Assembly (NCBI RefSeq): GCF_029958905.1
Contig: NZ_CP124613.1
Coordinates: forward strand, 806,001-870,000
Direction: 5' to 3'
DNA length: 64,000 bases
DNA from: Vibrio sp. YMD68
Lineage (GTDB): Bacteria; Pseudomonadota; Gammaproteobacteria; Enterobacterales; Vibrionaceae
This document shows, in pieces, positions 9,770-18,967 of the stretch. Numbering within the stretch: the first letter of the stretch is position 1; each line of letters starts with the position of its first letter. The notes under the pieces are model-generated. The model had not been told where the DNA came from. It worked only from the letters and a program-made list of their open reading frames with translations, and searched no databases. The translations under genes were made by a program, and so were the position numbers.

Positions 9770-11770
9770 ATGAAACTCTCGATATCAGGGAAGTTGCAGC
9801 TTAGTTTTCTGCTACTTGCAGTACTTTTTATCGCATCCGCATTTTTTGCATACCGCAGCGTTACCGTTGTTGAAGCTCAGACACATTCACTTCTTCAGTC
9901 TGATTTACCGACGGTCGACACCAGCCGTTCACTGCAACAATCAGTTCAAGCAACGCTCTCGACGGTTCGCGCCTTTATGTTACTGGGCGATAACGAGCTG
10001 GTTGGGGCAGAACAATTGGACACATTAAATCAAATAATAGTGTCTACTGATGAACGATTACCCACTCTTGAGGTATTGATCTCTGAAGACGAGTTTGCTC
10101 AGATAAGTCGCCAATGGGCTCAGCTAAAAGGCTTAGTCACAGAAATCACCGATCTGAGCCATAGTGATGAAAACCTGCCCGCTCACAGCTTATTTATTAA
10201 CGAAGCTGCGCCTATCGCCGAAGTCGCACTTGATCAAATTCAAGGTTTGATTAATGAAGAGTCATCGAATAAACAAGGCGAAGAACGAAAACGCTTATTC
10301 AAATTATACGCTGATAGCTATACCTCCCTTTCAAACGCGTTGGCTTCAATGCGAGATTTCTTACTGTATGGGAAACAGGATCACCTGAATAAGTACGCTG
10401 ATTTTATCAAAGTTCATGAAAAATCCGTGGCAGAGATTGAATCCAAGAAAGAGTTACTAGGAAGTAGCGACCTCGTTCTGTGGACGTTGTTTCATGAAAT
10501 GCAGCAGCTTTACTTTCCACTGGTTCAAGAAGTCGTTGAACTGCGAAAGTCAGCGGGATGGAACCGAGCAAATCAAAAAATGGCGGATGAACTTATTCCT
10601 ACCGCTCGAACACTTGAAGAATCGCTCGAAAACCTTGTCGTAACCCAGCAGCAGCAAGCGGATAAAACAGGCGAAGAGATCTTTAGCGCTATTTCTAACG
10701 TGATTGGCTTACTGATTTCTGCGGGATTAATTGCGCTTGTTGCCGCCTTCACCATTTCAAATTACATGGGGCGTAATATCGGTCGTCGAATTAGCCGGCT
10801 CTCTCAACGGGCACAATTAATTGCGAGTGGTGATGTATCGCAACCCCCTCTTGATGTTGAAGGAAGCGATGAACTGGCCAGTTTAACCGACTCGATAAAC
10901 CGAATGAACCAATCGTTAGCCGGTATTGTTCAAGGCGTGACAGATAAAGCTCATCAAGTTGATGACAGCATTTCTGGCTTACTGACGGCTAATCAGCAGG
11001 CGCTCAGTCAGGTTTCTGGGCAAAAAAAGGATATTCATCAAATCGTTAAGCAATTGAATGATGTTGCCCATTCGGCACAAACCACGGTTCATCATGCGGA
11101 TCAATCGATGAAAACATTGACCCAATCGAGTGAGCTTATTCGCCAGGGGTCAGAGGCTCTGGGCGAAAATAAACAAACGGTCGAAAATCTTTATTCGACC
11201 ATTGAACAAGCCAGTGCCGAGGTTACGACGCTTAGCCGTGAAAGCGAAGCGATTGGCCGAGTGACGGAAGTTATCGAAGGCCTTGCACAGCAAACTAACT
11301 TACTGGCATTAAACGCTGCAATAGAAGCTGCTAGAGCAGGAGAGCAAGGTCGCGGATTTGCAGTTGTTGCCGATGAAGTTCGTTTGCTGGCGACGAGAAC
11401 AACCGAGTCGACAACCGAGATAAACCAAATTGTCGATGCCATCCAATCTTCTACATCCTCGGTGGTTGATGAGATTGAAGCCAGTAAGTCTCTGGCTCAG
11501 CAAGGCGCACAACACACAGAACTCGCCGTCGAAAAATTAGTGTCAACGGTTGAGCAAATTGAGATGTTAAGCAATGAGATGTCAGAACTCGCGAATGCAG
11601 CAGAAGCTCAGTCTGATTCTACTCAAGCTATCAACGGATTAATGGGTGAAGTGTCTAATTCAATTGACGATGTATCGAGAATTGCAGAAAGTACTCATGC
11701 AACCTCGGTGACCGTTAAAGAGCAGATGGTTGAGCTCAATACAGAAATGGATCAGTTTAAGCGGAGTTAA
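9770..11770 (+). CDS. Methyl-accepting chemotaxis protein
   Basis: Chemoreceptor of 666 residues. A membrane helix at about 8-30 is followed by a long helical periplasmic sensor, a second helix at about 308-332 ([17 protein letters not shown]), a HAMP domain ([20 protein letters not shown]) and a signalling domain. The hairpin tip, the most conserved part, reads [20 protein letters not shown] followed by [14 protein letters not shown]. The four-helix sensor gives no ligand clue. AGGAG lies 9 bases before the ATG and a terminator-like hairpin follows, so it is a single-gene unit. Confidence 0.95.
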   Translation: MKLSISGKLQLSFLLLAVLFIASAFFAYRSVTVVEAQTHSLLQSDLPTVDTSRSLQQSVQATLSTVRAFMLLGDNELVGAEQLDTLNQIIVSTDERLPTLEVLISEDEFAQISRQWAQLKGLVTEITDLSHSDENLPAHSLFINEAAPIAEVALDQIQGLINEESSNKQGEERKRLFKLYADSYTSLSNALASMRDFLLYGKQDHLNKYADFIKVHEKSVAEIESKKELLGSSDLVLWTLFHEMQQLYFPLVQEVVELRKSAGWNRANQKMADELIPTARTLEESLENLVVTQQQQADKTGEEIFSAISNVIGLLISAGLIALVAAFTISNYMGRNIGRRISRLSQRAQLIASGDVSQPPLDVEGSDELASLTDSINRMNQSLAGIVQGVTDKAHQVDDSISGLLTANQQALSQVSGQKKDIHQIVKQLNDVAHSAQTTVHHADQSMKTLTQSSELIRQGSEALGENKQTVENLYSTIEQASAEVTTLSRESEAIGRVTEVIEGLAQQTNLLALNAAIEAARAGEQGRGFAVVADEVRLLATRTTESTTEINQIVDAIQSSTSSVVDEIEASKSLAQQGAQHTELAVEKLVSTVEQIEMLSNEMSELANAAEAQSDSTQAINGLMGEVSNSIDDVSRIAESTHATSVTVKEQMVELNTEMDQFKRS

Positions 11771-11818
11771 ACTTCGATCCATAGTGTTCGGATACGGTAT
11801 CGATAAATTACTCAAATA

Positions 11819-11856
11819 CTGAGGTTGCACTATATTCGCAGCCTCAGCGCATTTTC
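11819..11856 (+). terminator. Terminator after chemoreceptor gene
   Basis: CTGAGGTTGC pairs with GCAGCCTCAG (one G-T pair) across a 9-base loop, followed by CGCATTTTCG. Confidence 0.6.
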
Positions 11857-11991
11857 GTTGAGTAAGACCGCTTAAATTGTTTGATCATTGAACGGTAAGA
11901 ATAAAAAACACGCAAACAAACACTTAAACCTCAAATTGTCCTTTTCTTTTTTCTCAGTTATGGCATTATCTATCTCGTTCCAACGCGATGC

Positions 11992-12141
<150 letters not shown>

Positions 12142-12207
12142 TTTGAGATAACTGCTGTTTATTCTCCAAATTACTGTTAGGCCCCCAAAAGTCACTCAAC
12201 AGCGTGA

Positions 12208-12384
12208 TTAAGAAAAGCAACCAGAAAACGCAAACTGTACCCGACAGATGAATCGCCTAGAAAATTGGTGTACCTAGCGATTATGGATGCTTCCAATAGA
12301 TGGACCATGCCCATTCATCACCGGAAGCAAGCCCTAAACCGATTTATGATTATGTTCGAAGAACGATTAACGGATTACTTGTAA
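12208..12384 (+). pseudogene. IS256-family transposase C-terminal remnant
   Basis: One frame reads LRKATRKRKLYPTDE.. then RKLVYLAIMDASNRWTMPIH and ALNRFMIMFEERLTDYL before a TAA. This is the C-terminal end of mutator/IS256-type transposases (family pattern LxYLAxxxxxxxWTMPIxxWxxALNRFxIxFExR). A stop at 12205 closes the frame upstream, and none of the DDE catalytic domain is left. The sequence after the stop (GAGCAGTTACACAGAATCAT) resembles the typical right end of these elements. This is a truncated relic with no transposition capacity of its own. Confidence 0.75.
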
Positions 12385-12425
12385 CCAAGAGCAGTTACAC
12401 AGAATCATATTCTCTTTTGATACTT
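12385..12425 (+). mobile_element. Probable right terminal region of IS256-type relic
   Basis: It follows the relic stop codon and includes GCAGTTACACAGAATCATA, a sequence type common at IS256-family ends. The matching left end is missing. Confidence 0.4.
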
Positions 12426-12652
12426 CTTGTTTTTCGTTGCTTGGTTTTTCCGCATGCACGGATGTTTCTTCCAAAATAGTTCAACGATCTGATTTTTGTC
12501 GTAAATATTCAATCAAAAAGAGTGATGCATATTTATTATGCTTGATAGAAAAAATATAAATAATTAATATAGACAACATGTTAGCTCGTTTAACACGGTG
12601 TTTTTTTCGGTAAAAGTAAGCACTATTAATCACAAAGAAGGAGCATGTTTGT

Positions 12653-13282
12653 ATGTCTTTTGAACACGTATTGGTTTTTGCATTAACAGTATTTGTTGTG
12701 TCTATTATTCCAGGGCCAAGTATGATCTTGGCATTGACTCATGGAATGTATTACGGGACTCGAAAGTCACTGGCATCCGCGTTAGGAAGTGTGACTGTCA
12801 CTTTTATTCAATCCGTGATTTCAGTTGTTGGGTTGGGCGCTATCTTGATTGCTTCAGATACGGTGTTTCAGGTTATTAAATGGGGTGGTGCAGCGTATTT
12901 ATTGTATATGGGGGTTAGCTTGTATCTATCTGCCAAGTCGTCGCCATTGTCTGTAACTCGTGATAATGAGCAACATGAGGTTTCTCTTTTTAAGATGTAT
13001 CGGCAGTCAGCTCTTGTGGCTGCAGCTAATCCAAAAGCAATTGTATTTTTCACTGCTGTCTTCCCTCAATTTATCAATCACGAAGGTGCTTTTTTTATTC
13101 AGTCGATAGTATTGACAATGGTGTGCTCCAGTGTGGCTTTTTTGTGTTTCATGATTTACGCAATAGGTGGGCAAAAACTTATATCTTTGTTTTCTAAATC
13201 AGCGGTTAGTAAATACTTTCAGCGCACTGTAGGTGGAATATTTGTCGGCTCAGGTGTTGCTTTGGCTCTTAGTCATCAGTAA
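12653..13282 (+). CDS. LysE/RhtB-family amino acid exporter
   Basis: 209-residue inner-membrane exporter of the LysE superfamily with six predicted helices. The N-terminal signature is intact (FALTVFVVSIIPGPSMILAL), followed by the conserved GMYYGTRKSLASALGS segment and AANPKAIVFFTAVFPQF in the middle. Relatives export homoserine, threonine, lysine or similar compounds. AAGGAG lies 10 bases before the ATG. The gene is more AT-rich than its neighbours and lies between the tRNA-Gly gene and its decayed copy. An attC-like sequence begins at its stop codon, so it may be island or integron-cassette cargo. Confidence 0.88.
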   Translation: MSFEHVLVFALTVFVVSIIPGPSMILALTHGMYYGTRKSLASALGSVTVTFIQSVISVVGLGAILIASDTVFQVIKWGGAAYLLYMGVSLYLSAKSSPLSVTRDNEQHEVSLFKMYRQSALVAAANPKAIVFFTAVFPQFINHEGAFFIQSIVLTMVCSSVAFLCFMIYAIGGQKLISLFSKSAVSKYFQRTVGGIFVGSGVALALSHQ

Positions 13283-13283
13283 A

Positions 13284-13420
13284 ACACATAGCAAGGTGCT
13301 CAAAGGAACAATCAAATAAATGTGTGGCATTTTGGTTAGCGAAGGTTTCTAGGTCTTTCTTATCCATATTGCTTACCCATTAGTAATGACAGACTTAGTG
13401 ATAAGCAGATGCACAACTAA
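13284..13420 (+). other. Weak attC-like sequence after LysE gene
   Basis: It begins AACACATAGCAAGGTGCTCAA at the stop codon, as attC sites often do, and includes ATGTGTGGCATTTTGGTT, which resembles the inner part of Vibrio integron repeats. The 3' core GTTA end is not recognisable. This is a tentative degenerate cassette site. Confidence 0.25.
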
Positions 13421-13426
13421 ATTACA

Positions 13427-13536
13427 GGCTGTGATGCGGCTTCGATTCCCGCAGTTCGCTTTAATTGCTCTTTTCTGTTTTAAAATCCCAATTGCGTGAA
13501 AATAAAACGCTTTATGGCGTGATTTTTCGTATCTGT
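13427..13536 (+). repeat. Right, degenerate copy of tRNA-Gly 3' end and flank
   Basis: It matches 12029-12141 by eye over about 110 bp, including GATGCGGCTTCGATTCCCGC (T-arm with one broken pair), AATTGCTCTTTTCTGTTTTA, and the downstream hairpin. The acceptor end and CCA are mutated, so it cannot be a working tRNA. Confidence 0.75.
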
Positions 13537-13602
13537 AATAAAGGTATTAAAGGGAATAGTAATACCTCATTTTCTTTGAGATCAAATTGAGACCGCCGTA
13601 TT

Positions 13603-13767
13603 ATGGCATACCTACATACCTACCTAACATCAGAAGAGCTTTCTTTAAAGATTAAGTATGAGACGAGAGCAATTTACGAGCAGTTTAAAGGTTACTACAA
13701 AATATTAGAAAGGATGTCGAAATGGTCTTCTGTCACTGTATCATTCAAGGTGCTAGTCATTGAATGA
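13603..13767 (+). CDS. Short excisionase-like ORF, probably truncated
   Basis: A 54-codon ORF starting MAYLHTYLTSEELSLKIKYE. The N-terminal half looks like the winged-helix start of small phage or island excisionase/AlpA-type regulators (YLTSEELSxKIKYxxR). After about residue 25 the resemblance stops and a 3' inverted repeat (13738-13770) overlaps the end. It sits just beyond the degenerate tRNA repeat, where an integrase or excisionase would be expected. No integrase gene is present. The family assignment is from memory of the pattern and tentative. Confidence 0.4.
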   Translation: MAYLHTYLTSEELSLKIKYETRAIYEQFKGYYKILERMSKWSSVTVSFKVLVIE

Positions 13768-13779
13768 TACAAACCAGGG

Positions 13780-14523
13780 TTAAATCTTCACGCAGGCGAA
13801 AATAGCGTTTCCAGAGATTTCATCCCAAGGCATTATTTTCTCATAATCATGCTCGAAGATATGGATTTCGAAGTAAGGTTTAAGAATTTTTATCAACTCA
13901 TCAAAACTGAAAGCAACCATTGAATGCTCGCCATTCCATATTTGGGTTTCTTCATTGGTTGCTTTTTCAATACTGAGCTTTAGCGACTGTTTTTCACCAT
14001 GACCGCAGTAATTCCAACCAGATTGAAATGTGAATAAATTGTCGTCTTGTTTTGCTGAGTGTTTTACAAAGGAGTTATTGTTAATTTTGTTTTTGTCCAC
14101 CACGTTAAAGCAGAAAACCCCATCAGACTTTAACGAGTGATGTACGCTTGTGATGCATTCTCTCAATTTTTCAATTCCCTCGTTGTAGTGGATGGAATAT
14201 AAGAAACAGGTAATTAAATCTAGTTGCTCAACTACATTGAATTCACTCATGTTTTGCAAAGAAAAGTGCGCCTCAGGACAGCGAGCTGTAGCTATATCTA
14301 ACATCGGTTGATTAATATCAAGGCCACTACTTTGATAGCCGAAATCAATAAAATGTCGGACATGTGGGCCAGTTCCACAGGCCAAATCAAGGTGTGTGTT
14401 GCCATCGTTACCAAAAAGTTGGTGTAGCCTGCGAATGCAGTTGCTTTGAGCTTGGTAGTCAATGTCTGCACACATTAAATCGTAATAGCCTGAAAGGTCG
14501 GTATATAGGGCGTTGTCGGACAT
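13780..14523 (-). CDS. Class I SAM-dependent methyltransferase
   Basis: 247-residue cytosolic methyltransferase. Motif I is complete (HLDLACGTGPHVRHFIDFGY), motif II follows as SSGLDINQPMLDIA, then the post-I FSLQNMSEFN and LITCFLYSIHY. The C-terminal part is a mixed beta extension typical of small-molecule methyltransferases. Substrate is unknown. The gene points leftwards, and an attC-like site (14625-14740) lies beyond its 5' end. It could be a reversed cassette, a known if unusual arrangement. Base composition is AT-rich like the LysE gene. Confidence 0.85.
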   Translation of the reverse strand: MSDNALYTDLSGYYDLMCADIDYQAQSNCIRRLHQLFGNDGNTHLDLACGTGPHVRHFIDFGYQSSGLDINQPMLDIATARCPEAHFSLQNMSEFNVVEQLDLITCFLYSIHYNEGIEKLRECITSVHHSLKSDGVFCFNVVDKNKINNNSFVKHSAKQDDNLFTFQSGWNYCGHGEKQSLKLSIEKATNEETQIWNGEHSMVAFSFDELIKILKPYFEIHIFEHDYEKIMPWDEISGNAIFACVKI

Positions 14524-14624
14524 TTTATCCTAGTGGGATTAAGCTGGAATATTTTGGGTGGCGCATTGTAAACTAACTATTAGAGTATACGAAGTAGATA
14601 TGACTAACTGTTTCCTGATTAACA

Positions 14625-14740
14625 TAACAAACGCACCAAGCAGGCGGCCAACGCTTGGCATTTTTGTTTTAATAGGTGTAGTGATTAGGGTGCCTTCTAC
14701 AGTAATTGTTGTGACATCGCTAGATCCACACTGCGTTATA
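14625..14740 (+). other. Lone attC-like integron recombination site
   Basis: It starts TAACAAACGC and ends GCGTTATA, 116 bp apart, matching the ends of Vibrio superintegron repeats. Inside, CCAAGCAGGCGGCCAACGCT plus TGGCATTTTTGTTTTAA follows the usual order of these repeats. The CCAAGC/GCTTGG arms form a hairpin. No integrase gene and no array of sites is present. It occupies most of the 327-bp gap between the methyltransferase and EAL genes. Confidence 0.55.
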
Positions 14741-14865
14741 GCTCGAAGTGATATAAGACACATCTATAGTTACAGATACAGAGAGTGGTGTTGCTAGACT
14801 GTTAGGGAATCGTTATTGTGTAAGGTAAACATTATGGCTAGGCATATACATTGACTCCGATCAAG

Positions 14866-16335
14866 ATGGTAACCCGCAGAAAAATATCGCTTTTTCTTCT
14901 CTATTTAGCGCCAACAGTGTTGGTTACTGCCACAGTGGCAGTACTGACTGTGATCAGTGTTAGAGAAACAGTTCGCACTCTGGGTGATGGCTATGCTCAG
15001 TCCTATAGCCGTATCTTGTTTAATGTATCGATGGAAAATAAGTCAGCGCTAGTTGCACCGCGTAACTGTAGATACCAGCAACAAGTACTCCGTTATGAAC
15101 GAGAAATTCTAGAGATGCAGATTATTTCCCGCGAAGGCGATTTTTGTTCCTCGCTCGGTGGGGTAGGGAGTCTGGCCATCATCGACATTGAACAACTTGG
15201 GGATGCATCACCAATGATCAAGTTAGTCCCAATCCCGAGATCGAAAGACATTTCCGTTGCCGTCATCAACAAACGAAGTTCGAAAGGGAAAGAATATTAC
15301 GCGGTATCTTTAATCAACCTAGACTATTTACGTGCGAGTTTAGGGTATCGCACTGAGTCTAGAATTGATTCAGCTTCCTTGTTTATTGGGGATGACGTTG
15401 CTCCCATTGGGGCTGTGAGAGAAAGCGGCTTGTTTGTGTATACAGCTAAAGTCGATATTCCTGAGCACGAAATCCAGATAGTGGCCAGTAACTCGCTAAT
15501 AAAAGAAAAGATCAGGTTCTATTTTCTTGCTTCCATTCCTGGCACGTTAATGGTGTATTTCGGTTTCTATTTTTTCCGACGCGTTTTCATTAGACATCAA
15601 GGTTTCCATAATGAATTGAAGCGTGCGCTCAAACAAAAAGAGTTTATCTTGCACTACCAGCCGCTAGTTGATGCAAGGACAGGCGAGATGTATGGTGTCG
15701 AAGCGTTAGTTCGATGGATCCACCCTGAAAGAGGTTTAATCTATCCTGATGTTTTTATTCCTGCTTTAGAAGAGTTTGAATTAATCGATCTATTGACTGA
15801 AGTTGTGGTTGAGAAAGCGGTGAGTGATTTTTCGAATTGTTCATTTTCCAACGAATTCCATTTAGGCATTAATTTCCCTCCAGGCTATTTTTTATCTAAT
15901 GAACATCGAGAGTATCTGATTGAACAAGCTCAAACTTTAAAAGATCGCGGGATTCGCTTGGGGCTAGAGATTACAGAACGTCAACTTCTGGATAGGCAGG
16001 CTAAATCGGTAATAGAGCATCTACGAAAATTTGGTCTTGATGTGTTGATTGATGATTTCGGAACAGGGCAGACTTCGCTAGCTATGCTAGAAACTACCGC
16101 CATTGATTACCTTAAGATTGATAAGTGCTTCGTTGATACGATTGGTTTCGATAGCGTTAACGCACCCGTATTAGATGCGATTATCTCGATGGCTCAAGCA
16201 TTAAATCTCAACTTGATCGCTGAGGGGGTCGAAGACAAAGGTCAAGCTCTCTATCTTCTGGAAAAAGGTGTGGTATATCACCAAGGTTATCTGTACAGCA
16301 AACCCGTAGCTTTTGATGAGTTGAATCTTCCATAG
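14866..16335 (+). CDS. CSS-motif EAL-domain cyclic-di-GMP phosphodiesterase
   Basis: Membrane-bound c-di-GMP phosphodiesterase. Helix 1 is at about 10-30 and helix 2 at about 220-240, flanking a periplasmic CSS sensor with its FCSSLGG motif. Redox-sensitive cysteines in this domain control homologues such as the Pde proteins of enterobacteria. The EAL domain is complete: GVEALVRW, EITERQLL, IDDFGTGQTSLAML, DYLKIDKCFVD, LIAEGVED and YHQGYLYSKP, so it should be active. I start at ATG 14866; a TTG at 14851 is in frame. Neither has a strong ribosome-binding site. A terminator follows. Confidence 0.92.
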   Translation: MVTRRKISLFLLYLAPTVLVTATVAVLTVISVRETVRTLGDGYAQSYSRILFNVSMENKSALVAPRNCRYQQQVLRYEREILEMQIISREGDFCSSLGGVGSLAIIDIEQLGDASPMIKLVPIPRSKDISVAVINKRSSKGKEYYAVSLINLDYLRASLGYRTESRIDSASLFIGDDVAPIGAVRESGLFVYTAKVDIPEHEIQIVASNSLIKEKIRFYFLASIPGTLMVYFGFYFFRRVFIRHQGFHNELKRALKQKEFILHYQPLVDARTGEMYGVEALVRWIHPERGLIYPDVFIPALEEFELIDLLTEVVVEKAVSDFSNCSFSNEFHLGINFPPGYFLSNEHREYLIEQAQTLKDRGIRLGLEITERQLLDRQAKSVIEHLRKFGLDVLIDDFGTGQTSLAMLETTAIDYLKIDKCFVDTIGFDSVNAPVLDAIISMAQALNLNLIAEGVEDKGQALYLLEKGVVYHQGYLYSKPVAFDELNLP

Positions 16336-16338
16336 AGA

Positions 16339-16382
16339 AGTATGGTTAACCATGGTTGTTGTCGTTGTTAGCCATACTTTTG
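16339..16382 (+). terminator. Terminator after EAL gene
   Basis: AGTATGGTTAAC pairs with GTTAGCCATACT (one mismatch) and is followed by TTTT, directly after the EAL stop codon. Confidence 0.75.
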
Positions 16383-16527
16383 TGTCGATTGATTCACTTG
16401 TTGTCGACGCCACATCGCGTTTTCAACCAAGAAATGCCCCTCAAATTCTTCTTATTCTTAACAAAATCATATTGTCCGTCTGCGTTGTCAAATATCATCA
16501 ACATTGTGTCATCAATAGCGAGTATTT

Positions 16528-16686
16528 GACTGAGAGTTCTGTTTTGACGATCTTTGCTTCTGTACTTAACGCTTTTGGTTTGGCTGTCGCTACCTAGCGA
16601 GTTAAAGGAGCCATGCAACAGTTGGTGGAAGGGTAGAGCTCATCTGCATCGACAAACTTAAGGGCCTTTCGTAAGGTCTTGGCGAC
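16528..16686 (-). pseudogene. Decayed duplicate of the mesD 3' end
   Basis: 159 bp aligning without gaps to 19865-20023, the last part of the methionine synthase gene, with about 15 substitutions counted by eye. Shared runs include GGTTTGGCTGTCGCTACCT and GGGCCTTTCGTAAGGTCTTG. No start, no upstream coding region and at least one in-frame change make it non-functional. The gap from 16336 to 16882 otherwise holds only the EAL terminator and the AT-rich PTS promoter region. Confidence 0.85.
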
Positions 16687-16882
16687 GATTTCACATAAAT
16701 TCAACTCAAAAATGTTGCAAAACACAGTTTTGTAATCAATCACTTACATTGGAAATGTATACTTACAAAGCTCATTTAATTTGTAACCTTCAGGTTTGAA
16801 TCTTTTTTTACACTCTCTATCGACCCTTCCAAAAGGTTTGGAAGACAGACTTTTATCCTTACATTTTAATGAGAGTGGAACT

Positions 16883-18379
16883 ATGAGTTTTCTACAAAAT
16901 ACAATGACCAAAGCGCAGGTGTTAGGGAAAGCATTAATGCTGCCTATCGCACTGTTGCCAGCAGCTGGTTTGCTGTTAGGTATAGGTAATGCACTTGGGC
17001 TTTCTATGATGGAAGCCGCTGGTGGCGTAATTTTTGGCAACTTAACACTGTTATTCGCCGTTGGTGTCGCGGTGGGTTTAACCAAAGATTCTGGTGCAGC
17101 GGCATTGGCTGCTATTGCTGGCTTGTTAGTCATGAACCAAACGATTAGTGTGACCATGGGCATTTCACCAGAGATGGTATCCGATTCGCGTTACGCCTCG
17201 GTCTTAGGTATTGCAACCCTGCAAACGGGCCCACTCGGTGGCATGTTAGTGGGTTTGTTGGCGGCATATATGTATAACCGTTTTCATAATATTCAACTGC
17301 CTGAGTTCTTAGGATTCTTTGCCGGAAAACGTTTTGTTCCAATCGTCACCGCGTTCAGTGCGTTCGTATTAGGGTTGGCGGTACCGCTATTTTGGCCAGC
17401 GGTTCAAGATGGTATCGCAGCCATCTCTACCAACTTGAGCCAGGGTAATATGTATGTATCAACCTTCTTCTACGGCTTTATGGAACGTGCGCTAATCCCT
17501 GTTGGATTGCACCACGTCTTCTATACACCATATTGGTTCACATTCTTTGAATATACCGCCGGTAATGGCGAAATTGTCAATGGCGCTCAAACAATATGGT
17601 GGCGCATGTTTGCTGATGGTGTTCACACGTTTGAAGGTGGCGGTTACGATAATGCTGGTGCGTATCTTTCTGGTAACTTTGCTATCTATATGTTTGCTTT
17701 TCCTGCAGCATGTTTGGCGATGTATCAAGAAGCACACACAAAGAACAAAAAGATTGCTGCTGGCCTATTAGGCTCTGCTGCGCTGACGGCTTTTGTTACC
17801 GGTATTACTGAACCGGTCGAGTTTGCGTTTGTTTTCGTGGCGCCCGTACTTTATTTTTTCAATGCGATTATGGCGGGTGTTTCTTACAGCGTTTCTTATG
17901 CACTCGATTTGCAAATGGGTAAAACGTTCTCTGCAGGTATTATCGATTACGTACTTTACGGTGTTATGCCAAGCTTAAGCGGCTTCGAAACTAACTGGGT
18001 GAAGTTGTTCCTGTGGGGGCCAATCAACGCAGCAATTTACTACACCGTGTTCCGTGTGGTTATTCGCAAGTTCAATTATCAAACGGTAGGCCGTGAAGAT
18101 GAAACAACGGAAATCACATTAGACGATGAAAGCCTAGCACGTGAAATTCTCCGTCATGTTGGTGGAAGAGCAAACCTGACTACAATAGGTTCATGTATCA
18201 CTCGCTTACGTTTGGAAGTGAAGGACATGTCGTTAGTGAACACCGATGAGATCAAGCAACTTGGTGCAATGGGTATCGTAAAAGTGGGCTCAAATGGTGT
18301 GCAAATAATCTTGGGTGCGAAAGCTCAGTTTATAGCCAATTTACTTGAAGAACCTTCAAGTGAACCTGTGACTGTATAA
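16883..18379 (+). CDS. PTS glucose-family permease, IIC-IIB fusion
   Basis: Sugar phosphotransferase permease of 498 residues. The IIC membrane domain (to about residue 390) has GKALMLPIALLPAAGLLLGI near the start and the substrate-site segment TGITEPVEFAFVFVAPVLYF. The C-terminal IIB domain carries the phosphorylated cysteine in TIGSCITRLRLEVKD. No IIA domain, so it would depend on a separate IIA-Glc protein. It belongs with glucose, N-acetylglucosamine and maltose/trehalose-type permeases; I cannot choose among these. I start at ATG 16883 because the upstream in-frame stretch lacks a ribosome-binding site and family resemblance. The 3.3-kb segment holding it is bracketed by mesD-end repeats. 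Confidence 0.9.
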   Translation: MSFLQNTMTKAQVLGKALMLPIALLPAAGLLLGIGNALGLSMMEAAGGVIFGNLTLLFAVGVAVGLTKDSGAAALAAIAGLLVMNQTISVTMGISPEMVSDSRYASVLGIATLQTGPLGGMLVGLLAAYMYNRFHNIQLPEFLGFFAGKRFVPIVTAFSAFVLGLAVPLFWPAVQDGIAAISTNLSQGNMYVSTFFYGFMERALIPVGLHHVFYTPYWFTFFEYTAGNGEIVNGAQTIWWRMFADGVHTFEGGGYDNAGAYLSGNFAIYMFAFPAACLAMYQEAHTKNKKIAAGLLGSAALTAFVTGITEPVEFAFVFVAPVLYFFNAIMAGVSYSVSYALDLQMGKTFSAGIIDYVLYGVMPSLSGFETNWVKLFLWGPINAAIYYTVFRVVIRKFNYQTVGREDETTEITLDDESLAREILRHVGGRANLTTIGSCITRLRLEVKDMSLVNTDEIKQLGAMGIVKVGSNGVQIILGAKAQFIANLLEEPSSEPVTV

Positions 18380-18394
18380 TTAAACAATAATGTA

Positions 18395-18424
18395 AGGCCT
18401 CCGCAATCGCAGAGGCCTCTTTTT
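18395..18424 (+). terminator. Terminator after PTS gene
   Basis: AGGCCTC pairs with GAGGCCT across a 10-base loop and is followed by CTTTTT. Confidence 0.8.
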
Positions 18425-18480
18425 ATGCAGTTACGTTCGTTCTGCTGCAATGAACATGCATTAGGCAATTGGAGGGTAGA

Positions 18481-18819
18481 ATGACTAGCACAATGATGAA
18501 CAGTGCAGCACTTATTAAATGGTTTAGAGGTGATGTTCCGCTGTGGAAAGCCGTAGTATTTCAAATAGTCGGAACATACGCACTGCTGTTTTTATTAGAA
18601 CAGAGCAAAGTCGCCCTATCAGAAACAACGGTTGTGATGCTGAAAATAGGCTGCTTACCTCTATTCGCCATTTATAGCTCTATTTGTGTATTTCGAGCAG
18701 CACCAAATTTCAAATCGTCAATTCGAGGCACCGTGGCCAAGTGCTGGGCGGTGACGTTTATCTTATGGGCACTCGCGACAGCCTACGCTTTGATTGTGTT
18801 TATTTTGCCTAAACTCTAA
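18481..18819 (+). CDS. Small inner-membrane protein, function unknown
   Basis: 112 residues with three predicted membrane helices (about 24-40, 55-75, 88-108), including AVVFQIVGTYALLFLLEQSK and VTFILWALATAYALIVFILP. GGAGG at 18471-18475 lies 5 bases before the ATG at 18481, which decides the start over the in-frame TTG at 18469. I do not recognise a family. It sits after the PTS terminator and so is probably a separate unit. Confidence 0.65.
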   Translation: MTSTMMNSAALIKWFRGDVPLWKAVVFQIVGTYALLFLLEQSKVALSETTVVMLKIGCLPLFAIYSSICVFRAAPNFKSSIRGTVAKCWAVTFILWALATAYALIVFILPKL

Positions 18820-18967
18820 AACATATTTTTGGCCGTGTTTTCATTCCAATTGGCCCATTTGGCCCATTTGGCGCTATATCGCTGCATTGAGTTTAAGATG
18901 ACACTCTCTTGATCTAAAATCAGGCAGCAACCGTATGTCTCTTCTGGTGATAGACAAAGAGCATGTG

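Noticed and set aside
13738..13770. 11-bp perfect inverted repeat as terminator of the methyltransferase gene
   Set aside because: No T-run on either strand; could equally be an element end. Left unassigned.
14539..14763. 74-codon minus-strand and 79-codon plus-strand frames
   Set aside because: Both overlap the attC-like site and show no coding character.
16796..16882. 29-residue N-terminal extension of the PTS permease
   Set aside because: No family resemblance; the ATG at 16883 gives the usual start.
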